From contig SMSO01000032.1 of NCBI GenBank assembly GCA_004764695.1, positions 6,592,668-6,656,667 of the forward strand: 64,000 bases of DNA. Direction: 5' to 3'. The notes beneath the pieces were generated by a model. That model did no database searches, had not been told where the DNA came from, and was given only the letters and a program-made list of their open reading frames with translations. Below are positions 44,901 through 54,838 of this stretch, piece by piece. This DNA is from Schizochytrium sp. TIO01 (Eukaryota > Sar > Bigyra > Thraustochytrida > Thraustochytriidae). Made by a program: the position numbers and the translations under genes. How positions within the stretch are numbered: position 1 is the stretch's first letter; each line of letters opens with the position of its first letter.

Positions 44901-45235
44901 AGAATGACACTATGTTTGGTGTATTAATTAGTGGTGGAGGGGAGTCTTGTGCGATGTGCCTCATTCCATTCTTGCAGAGCGTATCCTTGGGCGCCCCGGA
45001 TCCTCCTGATTTCACCTTTCCATATTACGCGTATGTAATCAAAGATTTTCTTGAAATCGCGGTGATTTCTCTGACACAAGAAATTTTGTACAAGTACTTG
45101 CAGGCCAGAAACTACTCGCAAACTGCAAACCAGGCATCCTTCTGCGAGCCCCTGAAGCACCGTCTGTCGCTCCGCACCCTCCCCGAGCCCCCGCCAAGTT
45201 CTCTCGAGCCCTCGAAGTCCCTTTGAAGCGAAAAC
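41960..45235. other. 3.3-kb spacer with repeats and a possible unassigned exon
   Basis: Divergent promoter region of the CNBD/ankyrin gene (-) and the GlcG-like gene (+). Simple repeats occur at about 42388-42410 (GAAG) and 44130-44180 (GATT). Two stretches look mildly coding. One starts at an ATG at 42290 (MFGNKDTAFRKAKVQLEEIK) and soon enters a GAAG repeat. The other is at 43888-44063 and contains MSLKTFSARLSGGAIRRAH, which resembles a mitochondrial targeting sequence and ends near a GTAGGT donor-like site. Neither could be linked to a downstream exon. Confidence 0.3.
44128..44180. repeat. (GATT)n/(GATA)n microsatellite
   Basis: GATT tetranucleotides interrupted by three GATA units and one GACT unit. 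Confidence 0.85.
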
Positions 45236-45700
45236 ATGAGCATTTCTTACGCCGCCGCCGAGACCATCGCGAAGCGTGCCCTCGAGGTGGGCCGCCAGAA
45301 CAACCTGCAGCCCCTCACTGTGGCCGTGCTTGACAACGGCGGCCACCTTGTGGTGTTTCTCAAGGAGGACAAGGCCTCGCTCTTCCGCGAAGCCATTGCT
45401 CGCGGCAAGGCTATGGGAGCTCTCGGCATGGGCACGGACTCTGGCAACCTCGCCAAAGTCGCTGCTGCACGCCCGGCCTTCATCCAGTCGGCCTTCGCAG
45501 CCACTGAGGGACGCCTCGTACCTGTTCCCGGCGGTGTCCTTGTGAAGGACCACGCAGGCAACATTATTGGTGCCGTTGGTATCTCCGGAGACGTTTCTGA
45601 GGCCGATGAGGCATGCGCCATCGCCGGTATTCGCACCGCAGGACTCTCATGTGAAGCCATTAAGGATGGCCGCGATTGCTTCCTCAAGGCTCACCTCTAA
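45236..45700 (+). CDS. GlcG/HbpS-like heme-binding family protein
   Basis: 154 residues, no intron, from the ATG at 45236 (MSISYAAAETIAKRALEV). The whole length fits the small alpha/beta GlcG/HbpS family (PF03928 type). It has an N-terminal helix, the strand LTVAVLDNGGHLVVFLKEDKA, a helix with FREAIARGKAMGALGMGT, the central PGGVLVKDHAGNIIGAVGISG and a last helix with DEACAIAGI. Bacterial members bind heme or sit in glycolate and redox-sensing operons; eukaryotic members are scattered and poorly known. Biochemical role here is unknown. Codon use is strongly G/C-ending, unlike most neighbours but like the MPP-beta gene, which suggests high expression. The family distribution makes bacterial origin plausible, but the gene is adapted to its genome. 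No signal peptide is seen, so it is probably cytosolic. Confidence 0.85.
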   Translation: MSISYAAAETIAKRALEVGRQNNLQPLTVAVLDNGGHLVVFLKEDKASLFREAIARGKAMGALGMGTDSGNLAKVAAARPAFIQSAFAATEGRLVPVPGGVLVKDHAGNIIGAVGISGDVSEADEACAIAGIRTAGLSCEAIKDGRDCFLKAHL

Positions 45701-46521
45701 ATCTGCAATATCCTCCGGTTTGTGCCGCAATCGCCTTTTCTCATGGCTCTGAACTGAGACCATTTTTCGTAGGCAAATTAGTACCTGAATGCATAATCTT
45801 GACTGCTCGTTGTTTATGGATGACTGCTAGTAGAGAATTTGTACTAGGTGCACACGACTAAAGATGGCACAGGGATAGCAAGAGATCTTGAGGATGGAGC
45901 AGAAGAGGTCCGTGCTTTTTTTAAATATGGTTTACGGAAATGTTCTTTGCAATGTTTACGGAGGATGGGCAGTCTTCAAGAGATTCAACCTCTCGTCGTT
46001 GTGGAGACAAGTGCAGACAGCTGTATAGGAATGTGCGGGTTGTCGCCCGCGTACCTGCTGCAGCTGATGTATTTTTGTTAACTTCCCCTTTGTGATCTGA
46101 AATCGAATGGGGATCATATCAATTTATATTCATTTTTTTAAAGCTTTCAAATGCTATTTCCACCTACCTAGGCATTGATTCCTATGCGAGTAAATTCAGG
46201 GAATCGACCTTTAGATATCTTCGTCGCGAAAGGTATCAAGAAAAGCAATCAATGTTGAATTTATGTTTTTCGAAAATGGGAATTGGTGTTTTGTTTAAAT
46301 TCGTATTATCCTAAAAGAATGAGTTCAGCTTTGTTTTCCAGTTGTTGCCGATGGCTACCATGTTTGTAGTAGATCATGCTTAGTAGAAAGAATTTATAAA
46401 AGAAATTTCGTCTGTGAGACGTGCTGCAAAGTCTTGCCAAATACACAAGATTTCTGGACTCGAATGTTGTTGACTGTAGATTATTCAGAGAGCCCACGCA
46501 GCAGTCGAAGGGTCATATATA
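45701..46521. other. Convergent intergenic region
   Basis: 3' flanks of the GlcG-like (+) and SLC38-like (-) genes, increasingly AT-rich to the right. One short plus-strand frame (45848-46081) has no motif. Confidence 0.55.
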
Positions 46522-48078
46522 TCAATTATTCACAACTGTCACACAGGTAGGTGAGCTCTCACCGTCGCTTTTACCATCGTGAATTGCCATAGCAGTTCCT
46601 GCCACCATGGCCACGACGCCAAAAACAAGCATGATTAAAGGCACCCAAAAGTCTCGCAATGCTGCTAGTCGTCCAGCAAATGAAGGTCTGTAGTACGGAT
46701 GCCCTTTGTCAAAAGATTTCACACTCCGATGCCACATGACACGGATGGAATGCACCTTGAAGTGGCACATCGACGGCAAAATAAAAGCCAACATGCTAGC
46801 ACTCAGAGCACCAGTAAGCTCAAGAATCACACCTAAATCTGTCACTGACAGACCAATGATTGTGGTGATCACCCAAAGAGCGATCGTGAGACCAAAATGC
46901 CAGTAATTAGACATCCGCCGATTGCCATGGAGAGTAGGAGAATAACCATTGAAAAGTGCGAAGAGCGAGTGGCGCGCGACAAAGTTTTCCATGGGATATG
47001 TAAACACCATAGTAATGGCCAGAAGAAACCGTGCGACATTGCTAGTGACATCATTGCAAGGGAAGTTGTTCAGAATATTTGGCTCAGTTTGCTCGAAGAA
47101 GGTCACATAACCCGCCAATGATAGAGCTATCGACATTGCCATCGCTGTACTGACCGCTCCTACATTCACTTTACTCCACTCCTCTGTGGTCGGCACCTTA
47201 AGAGTGTTAAAGACAATAAGAGACGCATGTTGACATACGTAGGCAAACGAGATGGCTCCAAGTCCCGCAAATAGAGACGGCTTCGCAAAAGAGAAATCAG
47301 GTACAATCGGTCCCCGCTCCGCCTCGGGCCATGTTGCTGAAGCATAGGCGGCTCGAACAATTACTAACAAAATAATCACACCGTCCGCGGTAATCGACAA
47401 AGACGAACTCCATGAGAGTGTGGCCATGTCCCGCAGCATGCTGAGCGGCAGAATGATTAACAAAGAAAAAAGGAACACGACTAAGCGGCGGTCTGTCTGT
47501 ACATCAAACAAATGATCTAGTACCACCGGGATCGTATCCCCAACGATTACTAGGTATGCACACATGGCCCCGAAGGCAAATATCGTCATGAACAGCGAGA
47601 CAACCATGAAACCAACTGTTCCAAAGCAGTGTCTACACAGGCCTTCATAGCTTCGACGTTCCACAAGCACACCAAGCTCAACGAGCGTGCGCACACTATA
47701 AAACGTGAAGTACCCAACAAGAAATAGTAAGATAAAGCCCATAATAAACCCACATTCAGCAACCGCAAATGGAAGTCCAATTACGCCTGCCCCAACAATA
47801 CTATTTACGAAGTTGAAACATGCACCAAGTTTACCGCTATTCCCTGGCTCAATTTCATCATCGTCACCATTATCGCCGAGTCCAAGACCTTCAGCATCGG
47901 GACCCCCATGAGTAACGCCAACAAATCCGTCCTCGCGATTTTCGGAGGCATCAGTTATTGTTTTGCCATGGAACCCATCAACATCCGCGAGTTCAATGCT
48001 GCTCGATTCCCCCGAGCCCGTTAGTGAGACGTCATTGAGCTCTATATCGCGTACTTTAGTGCCCTCCGAGCCCAACAT
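46522..48078 (-). CDS. Amino-acid transporter of the AAAP (SLC38/AVT-type) family
   Basis: Single-exon, 518 residues from the ATG at 48078 (MLGSEGTKVRDIELNDVSL). The first ~80 residues are acidic and cytosolic. The first membrane segment carries the family signature NSIVGAGVIGLPFAVAECG (about 92-110), the unwound TM1 of the LeuT fold where amino acid and ions bind. About ten more hydrophobic segments follow; they include VGYFTFYSVRTLVELG, YLVIVGDTIPVVLDHL, ISFAYVCQHASLIVFNTLK and a last one near the C-terminus. Eleven segments is typical of SLC38 and plant/fungal AVT carriers, which move neutral amino acids at the plasma membrane or vacuole/lysosome. Substrate and membrane cannot be fixed from sequence. 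The start is supported by a continuous acidic leader and an ATG; no upstream exon is needed. Confidence 0.88.
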   Translation of the reverse strand: MLGSEGTKVRDIELNDVSLTGSGESSSIELADVDGFHGKTITDASENREDGFVGVTHGGPDAEGLGLGDNGDDDEIEPGNSGKLGACFNFVNSIVGAGVIGLPFAVAECGFIMGFILLFLVGYFTFYSVRTLVELGVLVERRSYEGLCRHCFGTVGFMVVSLFMTIFAFGAMCAYLVIVGDTIPVVLDHLFDVQTDRRLVVFLFSLLIILPLSMLRDMATLSWSSSLSITADGVIILLVIVRAAYASATWPEAERGPIVPDFSFAKPSLFAGLGAISFAYVCQHASLIVFNTLKVPTTEEWSKVNVGAVSTAMAMSIALSLAGYVTFFEQTEPNILNNFPCNDVTSNVARFLLAITMVFTYPMENFVARHSLFALFNGYSPTLHGNRRMSNYWHFGLTIALWVITTIIGLSVTDLGVILELTGALSASMLAFILPSMCHFKVHSIRVMWHRSVKSFDKGHPYYRPSFAGRLAALRDFWVPLIMLVFGVVAMVAGTAMAIHDGKSDGESSPTCVTVVNN

Positions 48079-48538
48079 GGCGCTGCGATGCCGTCAAACC
48101 AACGAAAGCACGCTCAGTCAGCAACACTCCCAACGTAGGCAACACTACCTCTGCAAAAACCTCCAAGGTCACAATAGGGCAAGGTCGTAGCGAAGGGGGG
48201 GAGAACTGAGTGACCTTGATTTATAGTTTACAGGCACCCTGCAAAAGAAAGGCGTTTGATCGGAGCCTGGATCTTGAACGAGGTCCCAATTAGCGTTTCC
48301 ATTGAACTGTCTTTCTGGGTACTTGCTATTTAACTGGTAGTCTAGTACTAGCTAGTGCTGGCAGAGGAGACATTCACCATAGTATCGCAGCATGCAATCT
48401 GAATAGCTTTCAGAATCAAGGGGGCAATGGTGGTTTGATAAGATCAGTAGGTTCTTGTGCAAGAACATTAGAGAGTTAAAGCACCAGAGCCCTCTTATCT
48501 GTGCGTATTCGGATAAAGAAATGAACTTGGTTCTTAAT
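48079..48538. other. Spacer between two minus-strand genes
   Basis: Promoter side of the transporter gene and 3' flank of the TPR gene, 460 bases. Nothing else seen. Confidence 0.55.
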
Positions 48539-51445
48539 TTATGACTCTGAGTGAAGGTTGTCAGCGCTATTGTAGTTGTTTAGATCCAGCTCACAGCCGA
48601 AGGCATTGAGGTGAAGCACCTGAGAGGAGGTAGTGGCTGTTGACATGACAGCATTGGCCTGCTCCAAAAGTCTTCGGCCGCTTTCTCCTCGCAGAAGAAA
48701 AGGAGCAAGAGTACGACCGATAAATGTTGGTAAAGAGGAAACGGCCAACGAAGACGCTGAGCAGTCATGATCATGTCCTTCCGTACATTCATGAGATCCA
48801 AAGTGTTGATGGTGATTAAGCGAGGTATGTGGCGGAGAGCCAGATGATTTCGCATGAAGATCCTGCTCTTGAGTGATGTCCAATCCTTCGGGACAAGAAG
48901 TAACAGCGATCAAACCTCCTGCAAGGTCTAAGAAAGTTGGTAGAAGATCTAGCGAGCTCATCGCAACTTGAAGACCGTTTTGTCTACGATCAAGGTCAGC
49001 CCGACCACAACGACGAATCTGTGAGTTTCTAACTTGAACATTCGGACAAAAGTCGCTACGAAGCTCTACAATTGTATCTCTTGCTAGCTTTGCATCGGTA
49101 TCTCCGTTATCAATTTCAGAATGTGCAATACCTGCAACACTATTTACAACAGTGTAAGTTTTACTATCACAAGGGATAGTTTCCGGTGAAGTTGGGTCGT
49201 TCACTTCAGGCACATTATTCCCTAGGTTCAAGGTGCCGTCCTGGCATATAGAAGGTAAGAGTTTTACCCTGTCACCAGAACGTACATTTTGTGCATTGTT
49301 CGGTTGAAGCCCCTCGGCTACAATGTAACAGTCTTTCACCAGCGCATCCGAGCCTTCAACAATACACGCAGTAGCAAGAACCTGAACAAGGTTGATGTTA
49401 TGTTCAATTACTCCCAAAGCAAGTGCGGTGTCCCGCACTAATACGAGTGCGCACTTCGCTTTATTGATTTCAGAATCACTGCATAGGAAATCCTCCACCT
49501 CTAGGCTCAATAAGCTTGAGTCTGACTCTGAATGGATATTCCATTGGCAAATAGATACCCCTTGTGCCAAGTGCACATTCTTCATAGGATCTTCGCCCGC
49601 TTGAGAGCCCTCAGGACGACCAGAGAAAACTGCTCTTCCACACGCCTCTGCGCTAGAACGATCACTCCTGATTATATTTGGTAGATGAAGTGTGTCTGGA
49701 CGTTGCCGAGGCGGTATGCACTCCAAAATCTTCTGCCCAAAATCAGAGCTGTAAGCGTCACTTGAAGTGACTAAAACTACAAAGAGTGCAGGTGTAGGTT
49801 TTCGGGGCCTGAGTGCAGCATCCATATCCTCAATTGAGGAATACGTGTGAAATGGCGAATCAGCACCCCACTCAACGCCAGATATAAATGGATATTTAAT
49901 CCCAGCTCCTGGTGCTTGTCGAGGCAACGTCACTTGGCCCAGTTGGCGCCATAGACCTAAGCAAGATGTTTTCTCCTTCTCGATTCGTGTGTATAATTCT
50001 GCGAGTGACTCCCCTCCTTCTTCCTTTGAAACAGCATAAATCTCTGGAACATTGGCACATCTTGGTCTTGCCCGTGCGGTGGGATCATGCTGAAGGATTT
50101 TACACATTAGAGCAGCGCGGTTAATGTCTTCTACTGCAAAACTATACTGGCCAAGTGCTTTATGTGCTAGTGCACGAGCTACCAAAGCATGTGGAAGCTC
50201 ACATCCCATGGGGGAGAGCAAGAGAGCTTCCGTGCAGTACTGTATCGCCTCGTTATATCCAGTTTCTCGTTCCACAAACGTTTGAGCCAGTCCAATAAGA
50301 ACTAACGCTCGAAGGACGGAGCTAATGGGCTCCTCTTCTTCGTCACGTTGGCGGCATAGTTTATCAAAAGTAACAAGTAATATTCGAGCTGCAGCAAACT
50401 TAATAGCTGCTGAGTAATGAAAACCTTCACGATGCAAGCGATCTCCTTCGCGCACTAATTTATGCACACTTTTGTGATAAGGACGCTTGTCAGTATACTT
50501 GGCAGCTTCTTCTGCTGCATTTTCTTCAAGAGAATGAGCTTGTCGGGCACGAGCTACTGCTGCTGCTCGTTCATTGAGAGCTTTAACATGTTCTGCGCCC
50601 TCTGCCACAGGCGACTGACTCAGATGAAGCTGTGCAAGAAGAGGGGCGCCCATTTCTAAAAAGGCCTTGCCGCGCAAAACCCACGCAGAGCCTACGGACT
50701 GATCATGAATAAGAACCTGACGGAAGGCGTCTACAGCTTCTACCCAATTCTCAAGAAAGAGATGACTCTGGCCTAAAAGCAGCTGAGTTTCTTGCTGCGC
50801 ACTTCTTACAAGCTTTGAGAAATCATGCACAGCTTTATCTCCAGGAGCTGCTTTCTTTTCCTCAGTTTCATTGCTTTGGTCTGAGTGATTCCCATGGGAA
50901 CATCCGTGTTCATGGGAACATGACATACTATGCTGATGTCCATGTCCGTGATCGTGCCCATGTGAGTGACTGTGTCCATGATTATCGTCATTTCGTGGTG
51001 TTTCCGTCTGAGTGAAGGATATCTCAAGTTCTTTTGCAAGGGTTTCAATACCAGACTTCGATTCTTGGAGGTGACGAATAGCAGCATCAAAGTTGTTTCG
51101 TTTCAAAAGACCCACCGCTTCTTCGCGCTCCTTCATAAAAATGCCGAACTGTTTGCTCATACTTGCCAATTTTGACGCCTCAATTCTTGCAGTCTCTGCA
51201 GCTACATTGTCTTCGTTATTGCCATTTCGCTTCGCTCTTAAGGCAGCAACTTTTGCTGCTCTATCCTTGCGTTTGGCTTTTTGCTGGAGTTTTGCCAACT
51301 CGTTTTTGCGAACCTTTTCATCCTTTTCGCTTGCCAAAAGCGCTGCTGGGCTTTGTGTGGCATCAGGCCCCTTAGCGGACCCATCAGCTTGCTTCTCAAG
51401 CTCTTCATAGTCAAGATTGTCCCAGTACTGGTGCGACCTCAGCAT
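48539..51445 (-). CDS. TPR-repeat protein with a histidine-rich segment
   Basis: Single-exon, 968 residues from the ATG at 51445 (MLRSHQYWDNLDYEELEKQA). Residues about 40-95 are a basic, Lys/Ala-rich helix. About 155-187 is a dense His segment (HGHSHSHGHDHGHGHQH) with added Cys (SCSHEHGCSH), a likely divalent-metal-binding stretch. TPR-like helical pairs follow (about 215-300, LENWVEAVDAFRQVLIHDQS and SAWVLRGKAFLEMG; about 320-460, ending with ALGQYSFAVEDINRAALM). The second half (about 500-968) is not recognised; it contains GVIEHNINLV and VRNSQIRRCG, short strand/turn units that could be a beta-helix, and a second His/Cys cluster (HHQHFGSHECTEGHDHDC) near residue 915. No signal peptide or membrane segment is visible. 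The function is unknown; a co-chaperone-like or metal-responsive scaffold is one guess. Confidence 0.7.
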   Translation of the reverse strand: MLRSHQYWDNLDYEELEKQADGSAKGPDATQSPAALLASEKDEKVRKNELAKLQQKAKRKDRAAKVAALRAKRNGNNEDNVAAETARIEASKLASMSKQFGIFMKEREEAVGLLKRNNFDAAIRHLQESKSGIETLAKELEISFTQTETPRNDDNHGHSHSHGHDHGHGHQHSMSCSHEHGCSHGNHSDQSNETEEKKAAPGDKAVHDFSKLVRSAQQETQLLLGQSHLFLENWVEAVDAFRQVLIHDQSVGSAWVLRGKAFLEMGAPLLAQLHLSQSPVAEGAEHVKALNERAAAVARARQAHSLEENAAEEAAKYTDKRPYHKSVHKLVREGDRLHREGFHYSAAIKFAAARILLVTFDKLCRQRDEEEEPISSVLRALVLIGLAQTFVERETGYNEAIQYCTEALLLSPMGCELPHALVARALAHKALGQYSFAVEDINRAALMCKILQHDPTARARPRCANVPEIYAVSKEEGGESLAELYTRIEKEKTSCLGLWRQLGQVTLPRQAPGAGIKYPFISGVEWGADSPFHTYSSIEDMDAALRPRKPTPALFVVLVTSSDAYSSDFGQKILECIPPRQRPDTLHLPNIIRSDRSSAEACGRAVFSGRPEGSQAGEDPMKNVHLAQGVSICQWNIHSESDSSLLSLEVEDFLCSDSEINKAKCALVLVRDTALALGVIEHNINLVQVLATACIVEGSDALVKDCYIVAEGLQPNNAQNVRSGDRVKLLPSICQDGTLNLGNNVPEVNDPTSPETIPCDSKTYTVVNSVAGIAHSEIDNGDTDAKLARDTIVELRSDFCPNVQVRNSQIRRCGRADLDRRQNGLQVAMSSLDLLPTFLDLAGGLIAVTSCPEGLDITQEQDLHAKSSGSPPHTSLNHHQHFGSHECTEGHDHDCSASSLAVSSLPTFIGRTLAPFLLRGESGRRLLEQANAVMSTATTSSQVLHLNAFGCELDLNNYNSADNLHSES

Positions 51446-53051
51446 ATTGTCTGTAGCCTTCTTTAGAGAAGGAGGACCAAGACTTCAGCGCTTTACCGGA
51501 TGATTCCAGGCGTTAAAGATCTCGTGCCTCAGTATCAGCACAACAAGCTCAAAGCAAGATTACAGCTGCGAGATATCGTGACTCCCTAGGATACAAGCAG
51601 CGCCCGTGTGGCTTTATAAGAGGACCTTTCCTCTGTGGTGGTCTTGAGCCAGAGCGGGATTGCTCTTTATGAACTTTGTATAACGAGTTGGTTCAAAAGC
51701 TTCTTCTTGTCGTTGGAGTAAAAAACAATCCTCTTTTCCCCATGGTACAGATGTTATTTTTTGTTTGTTTGTTTGTTTGTTTGTTTTTTAATTATTTTTT
51801 TAATTTAAAGAATGTAAATGCGTAAAAAAATGAAGCACTATGATCTGCAACTCATGATCAATATGATTCATTTCGAAATGAGCAACGGTGTGCAATTAGA
51901 TTTTAGGTTTCTTCAGGATGAAGGAGCTCTTTTTTTTCTTATTCTGCTAGACAATAAGCTTTGTTCTTTTCCTTCGATTTTAAAAGTCGAACAATACGTA
52001 ACGAGGATGTCTCGCTATGTTCTTGGTTCAGTATTCGAAACAATCTGAGTATCAAGTTGACAAGACTTCAATCGTTCAAGGCGACTCGAACCTAATCGAA
52101 TAGATCTTTCTTTTACTTTGTTTTTTTGGTTTGGGAAATTAGAACTCAGGTTTTTGGTTTTGGTTTATTCAAAGAAATGTTCGGGACACCTTATTAATGA
52201 AGAGTTGTTTAACTCATAGAGAGACTATCAAAGATTAGCACCATGAACTTCTGTCTAAGCGACTTATAATTGCAATTCATGTCCACCATGTCTAACCATA
52301 TATAAACATACATCAAGGGTCTATATGTATATATATACATAATTATTTTTAATATTGTTATTAATTTTAAAAGAATTAGAGATCTTGAGAAACAAAGGAC
52401 AAAAGAAAAACAGTCATTTAGACATAGAGTTGCCAGGAAAGCTTGGTCTCGAGGCATTTCAAGATTTTCCGAAGAAAGATGTTGGCTTTTGTGAGTATAT
52501 GCCTAAATTCTCCTTCATCTAATGGAGGCCCCTGCATTGGGAAAATGGGCCAAGTTTTTCTTGCACAACCCAAATTGCAGACTAGCCGTTGACACGCGTT
52601 ATTTAATAAAGCCGGTATTTACCCCTTTGTCTCCGTTCTCTCCATTACTATACACGAACAAGAAGCAGATAAATGGCCACCACCTTGCTCCTGTGGCCTA
52701 ATTCTATAGATACCACTCATCTTTAAATGTAAGTCTAGGTTTAGGAGGTTGCTCCTAAGGAAGCTATTCGTTTAGCTCCTATGAAATTCATGCGTGAGTG
52801 TGTACTCTAGTCGTTCAAAGTTAGCTAGTATTGTTGAAGTGATTGCAAGCTGTGTCTTCTCGTCTGCAGACAATTAGCTGTTTGCAAACTAGAAACAAGC
52901 GTGCTATATCTTCGCGTCGTGATCGCCTGTGCGGTCCGTTTGTGACCAAAAGTTTGTATTCATCAGTTCAGTTCCCCACCTCGTGATACTCAGACCGCAA
53001 TCGGCCAAGGTGCAGACGTTGCAGAGGTTTAGCATTGCGAATCATCTTACA
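51446..53051. other. Divergent spacer between the TPR and SF-assemblin genes
   Basis: 1.6 kb that should hold both promoters. It includes a (TTTG)n run at about 51768-51790 and AT-rich DNA at about 52320-52375. The frame of the SF-assemblin stays open for 41 codons upstream of its first ATG, but without an ATG. Confidence 0.5.
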
Positions 53052-54044
53052 ATGGCTACTTTAAGCATGGAGGAGAGTAAAGACTACGAGTATGATGATG
53101 AGGATTTCCAGGACGATGATAGTGACGTGAGTCCAAGGTCTCCAGCGTCGTCGAAGTCCGCCCTTTCACCCAAGTCTCCGGTACATGTCAATGTGATGAA
53201 GGCTAATGTCACGCCGCCTGTGCCAACCTCTAAGCCAAACGCAAATGGATGTTCTGCGCGTGATCGCAAGGCGCCAAAGTGGCTTGCTCTTGAAGAGCTT
53301 GAACGCGATCGCACACGTGTCTCTTTGAACCGGGATCGTGTGCGAAGCATCACACAGAAACTTTCAAAGCTCCAGCAAGGTCTTGAAAGTGATCGCACTC
53401 GGTCTCGGACTGCTTTTGAATCTCAGCTTAAGGAGTTGCAAGCTAAAATTCAGCATGTTGAGGGTGAACAAGATTCTCGCCTAGAAGAGTGTGACCAACA
53501 GATCGAGCATGTCATGGAGGCCCTTGGGCAAGAACGTCTTGCTCGCGAGCTCCTCGATGAGCGTAAAACCAAGGAAGCCGAGGCCATTATCAAGAGTGTA
53601 GATCTCAAGCTCGAAGAGCTACGCACTCTTGCTGCAAGTACGGAAGAGGCGCGTACGAGTGAGCTTCGCGACATTCGTGAGCAGTTAGAAACTGAAAAGC
53701 GTCTTCGGGCAGAGACCGAGGAGAAGTTTGGAGTTCAGCTTTTTGAGCAGGTAGCCCGTTTGACAGAGCAAGTTGACTCTTATAAGGAGCAAAATGGATT
53801 GCTCGCAGAACGTGTTATGTCTCTCGAGGCTAAGGCGAAGCGCGCCGAGGAAACAGCTACTACGGAACGCCAGGCACGTGAAGATTATGAAAGTCATGTC
53901 GAGTCCATGCTTGAGGATCTATGTCTGAAGATGCGCAATGAAATCCTGGCAGAACGCAACGACCGCGAGTCGATGGAAGAAACACTCCTCAAGCTTATTG
54001 AGGAAACCTGTGCTCGCGTTGAAGGAGGTTTAGTAGCTAATTGA
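53052..54044 (+). CDS. SF-assemblin / beta-giardin family filament protein
   Basis: 330 residues from the first in-frame ATG at 53052 (MATLSMEESKDYEYDDEDF). A non-helical head of about 75 residues is acidic, then Ser/Pro-rich with repeated SP sites (SPRSPASS, SPKSPVH), as in SF-assemblins where the head carries phosphorylation sites. From about residue 77 to the end it is an almost unbroken coiled coil. The C-terminal ERNDRESMEETLLKLIEETC followed by RVE matches the family's conserved rod end. SF-assemblins form the striated fibres of flagellar basal-body roots in algae and other flagellates; related fibres organise daughter-cell assembly in apicomplexans. Its presence implies that this organism has a flagellated stage. 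No intron. Confidence 0.85.
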   Translation: MATLSMEESKDYEYDDEDFQDDDSDVSPRSPASSKSALSPKSPVHVNVMKANVTPPVPTSKPNANGCSARDRKAPKWLALEELERDRTRVSLNRDRVRSITQKLSKLQQGLESDRTRSRTAFESQLKELQAKIQHVEGEQDSRLEECDQQIEHVMEALGQERLARELLDERKTKEAEAIIKSVDLKLEELRTLAASTEEARTSELRDIREQLETEKRLRAETEEKFGVQLFEQVARLTEQVDSYKEQNGLLAERVMSLEAKAKRAEETATTERQAREDYESHVESMLEDLCLKMRNEILAERNDRESMEETLLKLIEETCARVEGGLVAN

Positions 54045-54838
54045 AACATTGACACATATGCATATGCTAACCTGTACACCTTAGCGAGTTGGAGGCCCGT
54101 GTGTTGAAATATCAACCTTCTTCGAACACTTTCTTTTTTTTACAGTACAGTTGAGGAAACTTTGGCTTTATTATTTTTAAGAAGGTGTTTTCCTGACTTG
54201 CACAGAGAGCTAGTTCGTCAACTTTTATGTGGTTCGTCCTTAGTTTGCGAATCGGTAATTTTTTCATGCTATCTGTAAAATGTTTACAGGCAGACAAGAT
54301 GTTAAAAATTTCCTTCGCCCTCTACTAGAACATAAATTGCAAACTATTAATACACATTTGTTTTCTTTGCTTAACATATAATACAGTCGCTAATTTACCA
54401 TGACGAAAATGACTAAAAACCATCACGGCTCGGCAAAAAGTAGAACTGAGCGCTATTGCGATACAAATTCCTTAATGAATCTAGGGAGGAACAATGAAGA
54501 AGTTCTTGTTTATTTTATTACAGCTAGTAAAGTGTGTTGTCAATGTGCTCAAGTAATACAAAAGCTATCTGGCGCATCAGTCTTTGGCATCTCTTTTTGC
54601 GGATATTTATCTATTCTTATTTTATTTCGTTGTTCATGAGTATATCTTTGATGACCTCAAAAGCTAAGCCGCCTAGGAGCAGTGGGGCAGGTGAGGATTA
54701 CTATAGATTGATATTTGCAAATAGCGGGGAAGACAATATATGTTTATACTGACATTCTCCCGGAAAACCTTCAAACCTCCCTCAACAAACGAAGTAGAAA
54801 AGGTGCGAGGGAAGCTAAAGGGCAGTGCTTTCTTTTCA
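54045..54838. other. Convergent intergenic region
   Basis: AT-rich 3' flanks of the SF-assemblin (+) and Costars (-) genes. A plus-strand frame at 54400-54639 has no motif. Confidence 0.55.

Noticed and set aside
52929-53051. Longer N-terminus for the SF-assemblin
   Set aside because: The extension starts at GTG. The ATG at 53052 leads directly into the typical acidic head.
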